Position numbers and translations under genes: made by a program. DNA of 64,000 bases from contig NC_083646.1 of assembly GCF_963576545.1 (NCBI RefSeq), positions 18,694,461 through 18,758,460 of the forward strand, in the 5' to 3' direction. This DNA comes from Limanda limanda (lineage: Eukaryota > Chordata > Actinopteri > Pleuronectiformes > Pleuronectidae). Below, in pieces: positions 31,335-42,919 of the stretch. The stretch's first letter is position 1. Every line of letters begins with the position of its first letter. Below the pieces are notes generated by a model. The model was given only the letters and a program-made list of their open reading frames with translations. It ran no database searches and was not told the DNA's origin.

Positions 31335-34300
31335 CTAACACTCTGACCTAATCATTGGCTCTGAGGCCTCAGTCTGAGGACATGTGTTATCCAGTGTCTC
31401 TTTCTCATTGTCTTCTTTGGTCCCATGAACCAGTGTCAGCTCTCGTGCTGCTTGCTGGACCTTCACCTTGAACACGTCACACTTCTCAGGTAACAGGCCT
31501 TTGTTGAAGAGCACAGACGTCAGATAGGAGAACAACACAATGGCAGCAGTGGCAGACAGCATGGAGATGGTCTTAACTGGAGCGTACTGGACATAAACTC
31601 CATCCTCAAGAACACATCCTGGGAAGTGAAGGACAACTGACAGCCCGAGTGATGGAAGTCCACTGAGAACTCTGAGCACCAATCCCACCACACAGCCCAT
31701 AACAGCTCCGTAACCATTGGAGATATTGACGAAGAGGACGCAGACCAGTTGAGGGAAGATTATGATGTAGGCCACTTCAGCACTAAGAATCCAGTAGAGT
31801 AATACACTGTTTTCCTGGCTGGTTAGTGTTGTACCGACCAAACCCGCGACCATCACAGCAACTCGGATCACCCACTGAATCTCTCTGTCTGATGCCTGGA
31901 GAAAAAGTAGCGAGGAGGATGTGAAGAATTTTGAGATACTAACGATTATCTTATAATTCAATGTTCTCACCTGTGGCCTAAGGATGTTCTTGTATATGTT
32001 GGTGGTGAAGACAGAAGCAGCAGAAATCAAAGCAGAATCAGCAGAGGACATCACAGCAGCAGCAACACATCCAGTTCCGATTATGGAGATGAAGTACGGG
32101 GTGAGGTGCTGTAATGTTATGGGCAGGACTTGAGCTGCTTCCCCACGTTCATATGGAGATGGAGAACCATAAGACGTCAGGTTCCAATCTGAGGAGCAGA
32201 CCAAAGAAAATTCAGACAAAAATAAAACACTACAGTGGACACCGTATAAAGTGAACAAGGATAAAGTAATCAACCGTCCAAATCGTCATCAAAATCGCTC
32301 CTATTCAAAGGCTGGTTAAATAACGTGGTTATAGTGATCAAGTAGTCTGTTTAAAGTGATCATTTGGGGTGTTGGTACAGGGTATTTGTGAACTACAGTT
32401 CGGCCCACTTTTGAGTCAAAGTCTTGAGTTCTGGGGTCTTTTTACAGGGGTCTTTTTATGTTTGGACAATAAAATAGTTATTTTCTTACAGTAGACTCTG
32501 TTGCACTAAGGATTGTGATTCAGCACTTTGTTTTATATGGTAATGGATCAACCTTGGTTTTAAAACCCACTGTTTAGTACACAAATAAACAAAGGGTCAC
32601 CTTGCTCTGTACCTGCTCACCAATTTATGTAAAGATGTTGCTCCTTGGTTTCCTGTGATTTAACCATTGATTTAACATATTTTGTTCTTTCCGTAACATT
32701 AAATACAACAGATAAGCGGATGTTAGATTTCACAGTTTACATTAATATGTAGAAGTTGTCACTTGTCAGTACCTGTAGATGCAGCAGCCGCCCCAAGCAG
32801 TATTGGAGGTATTCCAAACACAAGTATGACGAAAGCAGCGACTAAGCACGAGCACTTAGCTGTGGCTAATGAAGAAGCTGCCAACGTCCTCTGGTGTAAA
32901 CACTGATATCCTAGACTTCCCAGTGCCTTGAAAATGAAACAGAATTAAAATATGAGTCATATGTCTTTATCTTGAGGATTTCTCTCAACACTAGTGAAGT
33001 ACAGTTGACATCAGCCACAGTTTTACTCCATCTTACAAACATCAAGAATTCATCCATCATGATCCCGGTCTTCTCCAGTCCTGGTGCACCAATCCAGGGA
33101 GCGTGTAAGCTGTTGTTCATCAGTGTCTTGCTGATGTCCAAGCAGTTAGGGTTCATCAAAACAAAGGGAAGACACAGCCACTGCAGAGACAAATACGAAT
33201 GTAGGTATTAGAAAAAGACTGCAGCACTTTATAAAACCTTAAAGAAAAGCAACTCACCAAACTAATGAATATAAGAACAAGCTGAATAATATCAGTGTAG
33301 GCCACAGAGTAGAGACCTCCCAGCAGAGTGTAGATGATGACAACTGCAGCAGAGATCCAGATACAGAGAGTGTAGGGCAATTCCAGGACCACACTCATGG
33401 TACCTCCTGTTAAACACCTTGTATCAGTGGAATTCTACTTATATACAGACTGAACAATTATCACTGACTCATAGTCCTTCAATACATTTATTTTATACAG
33501 ACATTTAAATACACACACATATGAGGAGAGGTTAAAGTGCTTCTGTTTATTCTTACTTACCTAAACAAATCATTGTTAATGCTAACCATAGTATATCCAT
33601 AAAAATTGAGGCCAGGCTCAGTCCAGCTGTCAGAACTTGTCCATACTTGATGTGGAAAGGGTCGATCATTGTGACACACCTCATTTCCCTTAGTGGTTTA
33701 GCAAACACCAGGGCACCTTGATTTAATGAGGGGAAAAACAGAAACGAATGATAATATCAAGAATTCACAAAAATATTTATTCAACTTAAGGTTAATTGAT
33801 GAAGGGAAATTGCCAACTTCCACTTACATAGAATAAAAGATGTGCTGTATGCGGATAACATCAGGGCTGCCCAGGTTAGTCCCATTGACGGAGTGTACAC
33901 TATCTCAGCTATGCCAACAATGAAGCCTCCTCCAACCCATGTAGCTGCAGGATGGATCAACACACAGCAGATATTTGGACAGGGCTAAAGGTTAGATCAT
34001 AATTCAGTATTATTGATCAATAGGACCAGTAGGACTTCACCCAACCAAGACTGTTATTAGTCAAATCTGATTTGGCTTTTTATTATTCATATTAAACAAC
34101 AATTCATGATGTTTCCTTGTAAAAGTAATGCCTTTATAAATTGCCAGATCTTTCTGTCTCCATGCCTGCGACAGACAGTTTCCATCCTGTTGTCTTCAGC
34201 TGAGCAGTCCTCACCTGTCATGGTGAAGATCCCCACCACCCAGTTGATGCTCCGGTTTCCCAGTAACGTCATCTCCGTCTCATTGGCTCCACTTTTCTTC

Positions 34301-34398
34301 TGTTCCCTCTTGGACTTGAAAGAAGCCCAGATGCCGGTCCCAAGGACCAACAGGTAGAAGAGCACCATCAATATCACTCCTGGGATGTTCACTGCCAT
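31335..34398 (-). CDS. slc5a7: SLC5A7-like high-affinity choline transporter (8 exons)
   Basis: Sodium-coupled choline uptake transporter of the SLC5 family, a plasma-membrane protein that in cholinergic neurons supplies choline for acetylcholine. Coding exons: 34215-34398, 33828-33944, 33561-33716, 33258-33406, 33037-33180, 32773-32926, 31971-32188, 31335-31895. Splice sites are canonical, phases agree, and the total is 1683 nt (560 residues; human CHT1 has 580). Landmarks: N-terminal [88 protein letters not shown] and [15 protein letters not shown], all in SLC5A7 order. The start ATG has a good Kozak context (ATCATGG). The C-terminal tail is shorter than in human CHT1 and diverged. Teleosts carry more than one SLC5A7-like gene, so orthology is not settled. 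A second, internally deleted copy lies at 35618-35915. Confidence 0.88.
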
Positions 34399-34459
34399 GA
34401 TGAAGAATGTTGACTGTCTTTCACACCAGCGTGTTTTCAACTGAGTGAAGGGCCTCAAG

Positions 34460-34980
34460 AGGCAAAAGGAATTCCTTCATTGGGAAAAAAAGGGCACGGC
34501 TACAGGGCTACCTGTCAAACAGGTCTGAACATGAGGCTGATGAACTTTGATTAAACTTTTATCTGTCGTGGCAACTCATCAAAGTGTTTGTGTGTGTGTG
34601 TGTGTGTGTGTAACTTTGTCTTCTCCCATCAGAAACATTTCTTTACAATGATTTCATTTTTATTGAATAACTCTCACTTCTATTACACAAGATAATGTGG
34701 CCTCGATGCCCAGATGTAAAAAGCCAACAGAATAAAAACACAACATGCCTCCATACAGCTCCTGTGGTGTCATCCAAGTATCCATAAGTCCTGACATTCA
34801 TATTGCACTCGAAACGGCGTCATTACATATCATTGAGCTGAAGCTTTTATCAAACCGACTCAAAATGAGTGCATCAACCATGAGGGAGAAAACCCAGAAC
34901 AACAAGAATCAAGTGACTAGTTAGCTTAAAAAAAAAGCCAAACTACAAAGTGCTACATGTAAGTGCAACTCAACAGAACT
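34460..34980. other. Upstream region of the choline transporter gene
   Basis: No gene seen. Contains a GT microsatellite at 34588-34611. The promoter cannot be placed. Confidence 0.5.
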
Positions 34981-34989
34981 AAACTTTTT

Positions 34990-35480
34990 TATTTGTTACA
35001 TGTTTTTATCCAAGTTGTTGTTTGAAGGGATGTGTCTTTAGTTTGCGGCGGAAGATGTGAAGACTTTCTGTCCTGATGCCACTGGTAACCAGTGAAGGGA
35101 GCGGAGGAGTGTGAGTGAATTTAGGTTAAAGACCAGTGGAGCTGCTGGTTTCTTGATGAGATGGAGAGGTTTGAATGGCACTAGCAGGTAGACCTGCCAG
35201 GAGGGAGGGGCAGTAGTCTAGGTGTGAGATGACCATAGCCTGGACCAGAACAGGGACCAGAGCCTGGACCAGAGCCTGGACCAGAACCTGGACCAGAACC
35301 GGGACCAGAGCCTGGACCAGAGCCTGGACCAGAACCTGCACCAGAGCCTGGACCAGAACCTGTGACGCCCTCTGAGTGAAAAGGGGGCGTATTCTCCTGA
35401 TGTTGTGCAACATGAATCTATAGGAACAGGTTGCTGCAGTAATGTTTGCAGTGAGGAGAGTTGACTGTCGAGTGTCACAC
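34990..35480 (-). pseudogene. LINE ORF2 C-terminal fragment with internal minisatellite
   Basis: Minus-strand frames read LHNIRRIRPLFTQRASQ, an expanded LVQ repeat, then VISHLDYCPSLLAGLPASA, a stretch common near the C-terminus of teleost LINE polyproteins. Downstream, the nucleotide sequence still resembles the family, but the frame is broken. Confidence 0.65.
35237..35363 (-). repeat. 12-bp minisatellite inside the LINE fragment
   Basis: About ten to eleven copies of a CCTGGACCAGAR unit. On the minus strand each unit encodes four residues of the LVQA/VLVQ type and keeps the LINE frame. Confidence 0.85.
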
Positions 35481-35617
35481 CCAGGTTCCTAGCATTCTGG
35501 AGGGGGGGGGGGGGGATCTTTTATCTGGGTGTATCTCTCTCACTATACTTGCTGTCTTTGTCCTGTTTTCCATCGTGGAAATCTTTTCCTCATGTGTTTC
35601 ACCTGTTACCATTAAGA

Positions 35618-35915
35618 TATCTGATTTTGTATCTCACCATGACACTTTACACCATAAGAGACACACAACATGGTGAGATTACAATCTTTGTAGTTCAGTA
35701 GATCTCTGTCATTTGTCCCAGTTTAAACAAAGAAGAACAGTAACGTCATCTCCGTCTCATTGGCTCCACTTTTCTTCTGTTCCCTCTTGGACTTGAAAGA
35801 AGCCCAGATGCCGATCCCAAGGACCAACAGGTAGAAGAGCACCATCAATATCACTCCTGGGATGTTCACTGCCATGATTAAGAATGTTGACTGTCTTTCA
35901 CACCAGCGTGTTTTC
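35618..35915 (-). pseudogene. Internally deleted second copy of the choline transporter gene
   Basis: 35618-35735 matches the 3' UTR region at 31008-31115. 35741-35915 matches exon 1 and its leader (34265-34437), including the start codon (35873-35875) and the first 45 or so residues. Everything between has been lost, so 3' UTR abuts exon 1. It cannot encode a transporter. 35676-36002 is repeated exactly after the gap. Confidence 0.85.
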
Positions 35916-36002
35916 CACTTATATTCTGACTAGATACACTGGAAAACATATCGAGTGTAACTGGAAAATTATTTTTCTTTAATTATTCTGTCTTTTTTTT
36001 TA

Positions 36003-36202
36003 NNNNNNNNNNNNNNNNNNNNNNNNNNNNNNNNNNNNNNNNNNNNNNNNNNNNNNNNNNNNNNNNNNNNNNNNNNNNNNNNNNNNNNNNNNNNNNNNNN
36101 NNNNNNNNNNNNNNNNNNNNNNNNNNNNNNNNNNNNNNNNNNNNNNNNNNNNNNNNNNNNNNNNNNNNNNNNNNNNNNNNNNNNNNNNNNNNNNNNNNNN
36201 NN
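36003..36202. other. Assembly gap of 200 N
   Basis: Exactly 200 N, a conventional placeholder for unknown gap size. Confidence 0.98.
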
Positions 36203-36529
36203 AGATTACAATCTTTGTAGTTCAGTAGATCTCTGTCATTTGTCCCAGTTTAAACAAAGAAGAACAGTAACGTCATCTCCGTCTCATTGGCTCCACTTTT
36301 CTTCTGTTCCCTCTTGGACTTGAAAGAAGCCCAGATGCCGATCCCAAGGACCAACAGGTAGAAGAGCACCATCAATATCACTCCTGGGATGTTCACTGCC
36401 ATGATTAAGAATGTTGACTGTCTTTCACACCAGCGTGTTTTCCACTTATATTCTGACTAGATACACTGGAAAACATATCGAGTGTAACTGGAAAATTATT
36501 TTTCTTTAATTATTCTGTCTTTTTTTTTA
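36203..36529 (-). pseudogene. Repeat of the deleted choline transporter copy after the gap
   Basis: By eye identical over 327 bp to 35676-36002, which ends at the gap on the other side. Probably the same DNA represented twice. Confidence 0.85.
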
Positions 36530-36734
36530 ATTTAGACAAACACTTACCCTTTGTCTGTAAAGAGCTTTCCTGGCAAAAGGCCTGAAGCCTGCAGGAAATG
36601 GTCTTTTAAGCCCATCCCACAGGAAGTGGAGGAGACCAAAGGGGCGGGATTAGATTTAGAATGGGTTGAAACTTCCTTGTTTGACTTTGTTATTATTTGA
36701 TTAAGGTTAAGCCTATTTGTTTGTATATACTTAT

Positions 36735-36876
36735 TGGGATAGGTTGTTAAGTCGACATTTTTTTGAAAATTAATGTCTAAATGAACAGGTTCTACTGATC
36801 ATCACACGATCATTGTGAACCAAACCATAGTCAAGGTGAAGTAATTGTCCACCATTGTCAATCCATATTCTAAGAT
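36735..36876. repeat. Segmental duplication, copy 2 (first part)
   Basis: Matches 45-180; then interrupted by the hAT element. The copy resumes at 38425. Confidence 0.8.
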
Positions 36877-38424
36877 CAGGGCTCCAGACTAACTTTTTGG
36901 CTTAGGAGCACTGTGCTCCTAACCCAGAAAAATTGGGAGCACCAGCAAAAATCTAGGCGCACCACTATAAAACGTTGGCCAAACCAAGTAATACTACTAT
37001 TGATCAATGTTAACAACCTGGAATAACATGTTTGAACAGATTATAAAAGGTAAGGCATGACCTTGCTTAGATAAAGGCCTACATTGATAGGTGGAAAATA
37101 ATTGCACGGTATTTTAGGTGGTTTAGATGGTAGGGGAAGTAGGACAAATCACACCATTTGTTTTAACCAAATTCTTTATTACTCAGACTGCTCTTGTACC
37201 TGCAGTCAACTGTTGAAAAATAAATAACAAGAATATTATAACATTAAGAAACCATGGTGACACTCACAGATCAGGATTGATTTTGACATTAATAGCTATA
37301 AATATAATCAGTTTTACGGTCATGATCAGTAGAACAACATATTACTATCTCCTACATGTGCCATATTGTTACAACACTATATATATAATGTCCTTTCTTA
37401 ATAACTTAACATCATACATAAGAATGGCCTCACAGATCAGGATTAATTTTGACATTAATAGCTAAAAATATAATCAGTTTTACAGTCATGATCAGTAGAA
37501 CAACATATTACTATCTACTACATGTGCCATAGTGTTACAACACTATATATATAATGTCCTTTAAGTTTCTTACTTACTCAACATCATACATGTACATAAG
37601 AAAAAGCAACAACGTTAACAGTCAGCTCATTAGACAGGGCAGGGACGGCTGAACTCCGGTCTCCTGGCTCTACGGCCGGCTCTGATCCACTGTAAGGATC
37701 CACTTCCTTACAGAAGGAAGTGGATCAAAGTCCTCCAGTGAAGGACCATCCGCAGAGATGCGGATTAAATCCTCCACGGTGCCCACACCCATGCTGGCTC
37801 TAGTGGAGCTCTTGATTCGTCTCTGAGCGGAGAAGCCCCTCTCACACTGGCCCGGGGAGGCTGGCGACGCATCGGCAGTGACCGTGGGCGGGTCTTCCAC
37901 ATCGCTACCGCTATCGGGCGTACATGCAGGCTTGTCAGAGGTTTCTTGTCTGTTCGGTGGCTCCGAACGTTCTCGAGAGGCCTTGGGTTAAAAAATCCGA
38001 TATTGTGCTCTTCATCTTGTCCCTGACAGGTTCACGAAAATTTATGGCCAATCATACACACGCTTACTAACTGTGCTTGTTGCTTATCCTATCTGCTCCT
38101 TGATTCGCGAATCATGATCAGCTGACTCCAGGATGCATTACGTCATGGGAATTATGGATCGGTGCGCTGCTAGCGCTGCCAGCGATAGCGCTTCCGGGTT
38201 CTGTGTAAACGGGCGAGTGACAGCAACTATCATTCTATCGCTTGTGTCAGAGTAGTTTATTTGATCGCTTGTTTCTGTCAGGGGTCTAGTTTTCGCCAGC
38301 GGTGCGTGGATCTTATTATGCTTATATTTATAGGCGCATGCGTGCGACCGTGATTTCAAATCAAGTCGCACGGCCAAAATTCCAGTCGCATATGCGACCA
38401 GATCAGTCGCAGTCACGAGCCCTG
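36877..38424 (-). mobile_element. hAT element with transposase remnant
   Basis: Ends are CAGGGCTC and GAGCCCTG, with AAGAT on both sides (36872-36876 and 38425-38429). The undisturbed paralogous site near 175-180 has a single AAGAT. A minus-strand frame at 37670-37900 reads CERGFSAQRRIKSSTRAS, then VGTVEDLIRIS, the C-terminal dimerisation region of ZBED/ZNF862-like hAT transposases. The rest of the transposase is missing. hAT elements usually make 8-bp duplications; only 5 bp is visible here. Confidence 0.75.
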
Positions 38425-38744
38425 AAGATGGCGCCGTAGACAGCCGCCTCGCAGTGTTTGTACTGACATTGTATGTCTCGTTCTGATTTTGAAGCAGTCC
38501 CATATGAGGATCCTTTCCCAGGACACAAGAACAATAGATGCTGCTTGGAACTGAACACATCAACACAACAACAGGATTCACTATGAGAAAAACCAGTTTG
38601 TAACTTCATGTTTAAGGTGTTTATACGTAAGGAAATGTCTTCTAAAGATGAAGGGAGCAGCATGACACATGGATTGAGGAGTTATGTTTAGTAAAGGTAG
38701 AAGATGTCAGTACTTAGCCTAAAAAAGTCCTCTGAAGGAGTGAG

Positions 38745-39000
38745 GAGCGGCCATGGCTGAGGGGTAGAGTGGTTTCCCTCCAACCAGAATGTGGTTCAAT
38801 TCTCAGTCATCCCCGTCAGGATGCCAAAGTGTCCTTGGGCAAGACACTGAACCCCTGAATGGTCTTTGATAGATGTTCAATGCCCTAATTGTAAATCAGC
38901 CAATTGTTATGTAATGTAAAAGTGAGAACTAGCCAAATGTTCTCACTCTACTCTTTAAGATATAAATACGGGAACACTCACACACAGTCTGGTGAACTGA
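38745..39000 (+). mobile_element. tRNA-derived SINE, copy in the segmental duplication
   Basis: Counterpart of 853-1135, sharing the TGGCTGAGGGGTAGAGTGG head and the CCTTGGGCAAGACACTGAAC core. Confidence 0.7.
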
Positions 39001-39982
39001 ACATATTTTGGATGTACAACACCAGTATCATTCAAAATTAGAAAAGAGAGAGAGACTGTGGCAATTTCAGAATCAGGTTTATTGGCCAAGTAAGTTTGCA
39101 CAAACAGGGAATTTGACTCGGTAAAGTGGCTCTCAGTGTGCTTACACAGAATACACATCACAAAACAAAACAGTACAATACAAACAGTCACAAAAACAAT
39201 ACAAAATACAAACAGTGCGACAGTCTAAGAAAAGAAGTGCAGGGATAATTATTAAACGGTATGTGTATTACGGTTATACAGTGAGGATGAAATAAAATAA
39301 CCATAATTAAATAATTATAATATATATTATATATAATATAATATAATTTCGGGAGAAACTGTACAGTGGTTATTATAAAGATCCAGGGTTATTGCACAGT
39401 GCCACAGTGGGTTGGCTATTCAGAAGTGAGACGGCGAGAGGGAAGAAACAGTTTTTGTGCCTGGAGGCAGGCACGTGCACAGATAGACCCGTAGTGGTGC
39501 TCAAGCACTGGCCCTTCTGCCCTGGATGAGAAAAGTGCCCCTTCTGCTGGAGTCCAATTTTTTCCTAATTCATGAATATTTAAGAATAAAAATTACTCCC
39601 TCTGTCATCAATTCCCCCCAATGTGTTTTGATATCTGACGGGGCATTTATTTGAATTCTTGTGTGAGTTTCGCCTCGACATGCTCCGCGGCGCTCACAAG
39701 CCCCCGCTGCCCCCCCCCCCCCCTCCTCCTCCTCATGCAGCTGAGGGCCAAACGGCTGCAGCTACTTCTTCTCTGACCTGCAGCATCAGACAAACAGGTA
39801 ATGACGCTGTGTGTGCAGTCCCCAGACTTTGTTTGGTGATAAATTAACCTCAACATTAGCGCCGCTGAAAAAAAATAAAAATAAAAATAAACCAACAAAA
39901 AACTGAAATCAATGATTTCAAAGCCTTAACGCTGTTTACTGCCGTTTGTCATGTTTAATGAAGAGAGAGAGGGAGAGAGAGA

Positions 39983-39989
39983 TACAGGC

Positions 39990-40074
<85 letters not shown>

Positions 40075-40078
40075 GGCA

Positions 40079-40119
<41 letters not shown>

Positions 40120-40125
40120 ACAGGC

Positions 40126-40214
<89 letters not shown>

Positions 40215-40262
40215 CACACAGACACACACACACACACAGACAGACAGACAGACACACACACA
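39983..40262 (+). repeat. (CAGA)n microsatellite with CAGG and CA variants
   Basis: About 280 bp of GACA units with a central GGCA block (40075-40125) and a CA-rich right end. All long open frames over it are repeat artefacts. Confidence 0.95.
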
Positions 40263-40471
40263 CAGACACACAGGGAGCCCGGCCGAGGGCTATGGCGAGT
40301 TCTGACGTACAAAAAGCCCATAATCCCATAGGACGCACTCTAGGGTAGCGTTTCTGACAGAGAGGAACCACATCAAATCACGGGAGTTGTTTTTTTCCAG
40401 AGTTTTTGGGACGGTAGACATGCCAAATACCCAAATTAACGCGTAGAAGCACTACAAAAGTGGAATTTTCA

Positions 40472-42219
40472 TTATATGTCCCCTTTAACAGATGGGTCTC
40501 CTGAGGTGCAGTCGTTCGTGTAGAGAGAGAAGAGCAGTGGGGAGAGCACGCATCCTTGAGGTGCACCAATGCTGACTGACCGGGTGCTGGATGTTATTTC
40601 ACCCAGCCTCACCTGCTGCTTCCTGTCTGTCAGGAAGTTTTTGATCCACTGACGGGTGGAGACAGGCACAGTGAGCTGGATGAGTTTGGTGAGGAGGACT
40701 TCTGGGATGATGGTGTTAAACGCCGAGCTGAAGTCCACAAACAGCATCCTTGCATAGGTCCCTGGGGAGTCGAGGTGTTGCAGGATGAAGTGCTGCCCCA
40801 TGTTGACAGCATCATCCACTGACCTGTTTGCCCGGTAAGCAAACTGCAGGGGGTCCAGCAGGGGGCCTGTGATGCCCTTCAGATGGGTTAACACCAGTCT
40901 TTCGAGGGATTTCATGACCACAGACGTCAGGGCGACGGGCCTGTAGTCATTCAGTCCAGTGATGCAATGTTTCTTGGGGACTGGGATGATGCTGGAGCGT
41001 TTGAAGCAGGAGGGGACTTCACACAGCTCCAGAGATCTGTTGAAGATCCGTGTGAAGATGGGGGCCAGCTGATTTGAACAGGCTTTCAGACAGGAGGGTG
41101 ACACACCGTCTGGGCCTGGTGCTTTCCTTGTCTTCTGTCTCTGAAAGAGCTGGCACACATCCTTTTCAACGACCGTCAGTGCCGGTGGGGAGTCAGGGGG
41201 AGGGGGGAGGTGATAACAGGGGGAGCAGATGATTGTGTGAAGTCTGGGTTGGAGCGGGTGAGAGGTGTAAATGTGGGGTCATCAAACCTGCAGTAAAACA
41301 CATTCAGATCCTCAGCCAGTTTGGGGTTCTCCATGGGTTGGGGGGGAGGTTTTCCTGTAGTTGGTGATGTCCCGCAGGCCTCTCCACACTGATGCGGGGT
41401 CGTTAGCTGAAAACCGTTTTTTCAGCTTTTCAGAGTAGCTTCTCTTTGTTCTTCTGATCTCCTTAGTCAGTGTGTTTCTGGCCTGGTTGTACAGGATCAT
41501 GTCCCCACTCCTGAAGGCCTCCTCTTTGGCTTGACAAAGCCGCTTGAGCTTTGCTGTGAACCACGGTTTATTGTTATTAAAGATGCAGTGCGTTTTGGTG
41601 GGTACGCACATGCCTTCACAAAAACTGATATATGACGTCACAGTGTCAGTCAGTTCCTCCAGTGATGTAGATGCAGCCTCAAAAACACTCCAGTCAGTGC
41701 AGTCAAAGCAGGCCTGTAGCTCCAGCTTTGACTCGTTGGTCTATTTTCTCACAGTTTTCACCACAGGCTTTGTAGATTGTAGTCTCTGCCTGTAGCTTGG
41801 GAGTAGATGAAGCAGGCAGTGATCGAAGAGTCCCAAAGCTGCACGGGGAACAGAGTGATATGCATTCTTTAATGTTGTGTAGCAATGGTCCAGTGTGTTT
41901 TTGTCCCTGGTGGCACACTTAATGTGCTGCCTGTATTTTGGCAGTTCACGGCTGAGATGTGCTTGGTTGAAAACCCCAAGGATAATCAGAATAGAGTCCG
42001 GGTATTTTCGCTCCGTGCTGGTTATCTGGTCAGCCAGGTGCCGCTGTGCCTCGCTAACGCAGGCTTGAGGTGGTATGTAGACACCGACCAGAATAAAGGA
42101 GGAAAACTCCCGCGGTGAATAAAATGGTTTGCAGTTAATGGAGATGGCTTCCAGCTGAGAAGTGCATATCTTCCATAGCACTGTGGCATCTGTACACCAA
42201 CTTGTGTTGATATAAAAGC

Positions 42220-42220
<1 letters not shown>
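40472..42220 (-). pseudogene. CR1/L2-type LINE polyprotein remnant (endonuclease and RT)
   Basis: From the 5' side: FILVGVYIPPQACVSEAQ and ILGVFNQAHLSRELPK (the usual GDFNxA reads GVFNQA), then LDHCYTT and LGLFDHCLLHLLPSYR of the endonuclease. After frameshifts come NPKLA-linker residues and RT motifs: KAPGPDGVSPSCLKAC, RPVALTSVVMKSLERL, FVDFSSAFNTI (catalytic Asp) and GAPQGCVLSPLLFSLYTND. The YADD region is missing because of the nested insertion. Not functional. Confidence 0.85.
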
Positions 42221-42250
<30 letters not shown>

Positions 42251-42259
42251 GGCAATTTG

Positions 42260-42915
42260 ACAGAGAGCTGAACAGCAGAAGAAATTCATTCATGTTCAAT
42301 ATATTTGTCTGCATTCATGTTTTATTTTCATTTATAGCTATTTATGATAAAGTTTCTGGTTAAACGCCCCAATTACATTTATTTTTCATCAGGGTTTGAT
42401 GAGATTATTGCAAAAGATAATTCATAGATAAAATCAAAGGCTCCAGCGCCACCATGTGGCTGATGATGTAGACTTGCAGGTGGGAGAAAAGTATTCCCAC
42501 TGACACAAAGGTTTAAATGTACAACAGAAGAGTTTCCTGCCACTGCAGACATGAGGAACTGGCTGAGGAGACAATGGTGGGACCAGAAGGAAACAAGCTC
42601 CCACACAGAAACAAGCTCCCCCTCAATCAAACGGAGGACACGTAAGGTGAGGGATTTCAAAATAAAACAGGACAGAGTCCAGGTGGGATTTCAAAGTTTA
42701 ATAAACATAAAAGAAAGAACACATTCAATTATGTATTTCAATTATAATCTGTTACAGTTCATCACATTTCAAAACAAAAAGCTAAACTGTCGACTGTTGC
42801 AGACGAGTGTAGTCATCAAACAGAGAATTAAGAGCCATGGAAATAATCACACATAACCACAGACGAACGAATGGAAAACATCAAAGGTGTCATTCAAACT
42901 ACTGCGGCAAATATA
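42260..42915. repeat. Segmental duplication, copy 2 (last part)
   Basis: Matches 1185-1365 in blocks, such as the CAGCAGAA, ATTCATTCATGTT and GAATGGAAAACATCA stretches, with extra DNA between. Confidence 0.6.
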
Positions 42916-42919
42916 TACA

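Larger units (their letters stand above)
39068..42240 (-). mobile_element. CR1/L2-type LINE with nested insertion
   Basis: Flanked by an 18-bp duplication, GAGAGACTGTGGCAATTT, at 39050-39067 and 42241-42258. The 3' end at 39068-39190 is the family tail (on the minus strand it ends TTGGCCAATAAACCTGATTC plus TGA). Endonuclease and reverse transcriptase remnants lie at 40472-42220. A foreign block (about 39470-40495) with a CAGA microsatellite interrupts it. Confidence 0.8.

Noticed and set aside
39926..40371. Five overlapping long open frames of 111-138 residues
   Set aside because: All are translations of the CAGA/CAGG microsatellite (repeating VCLS or DRQT units), not genes.
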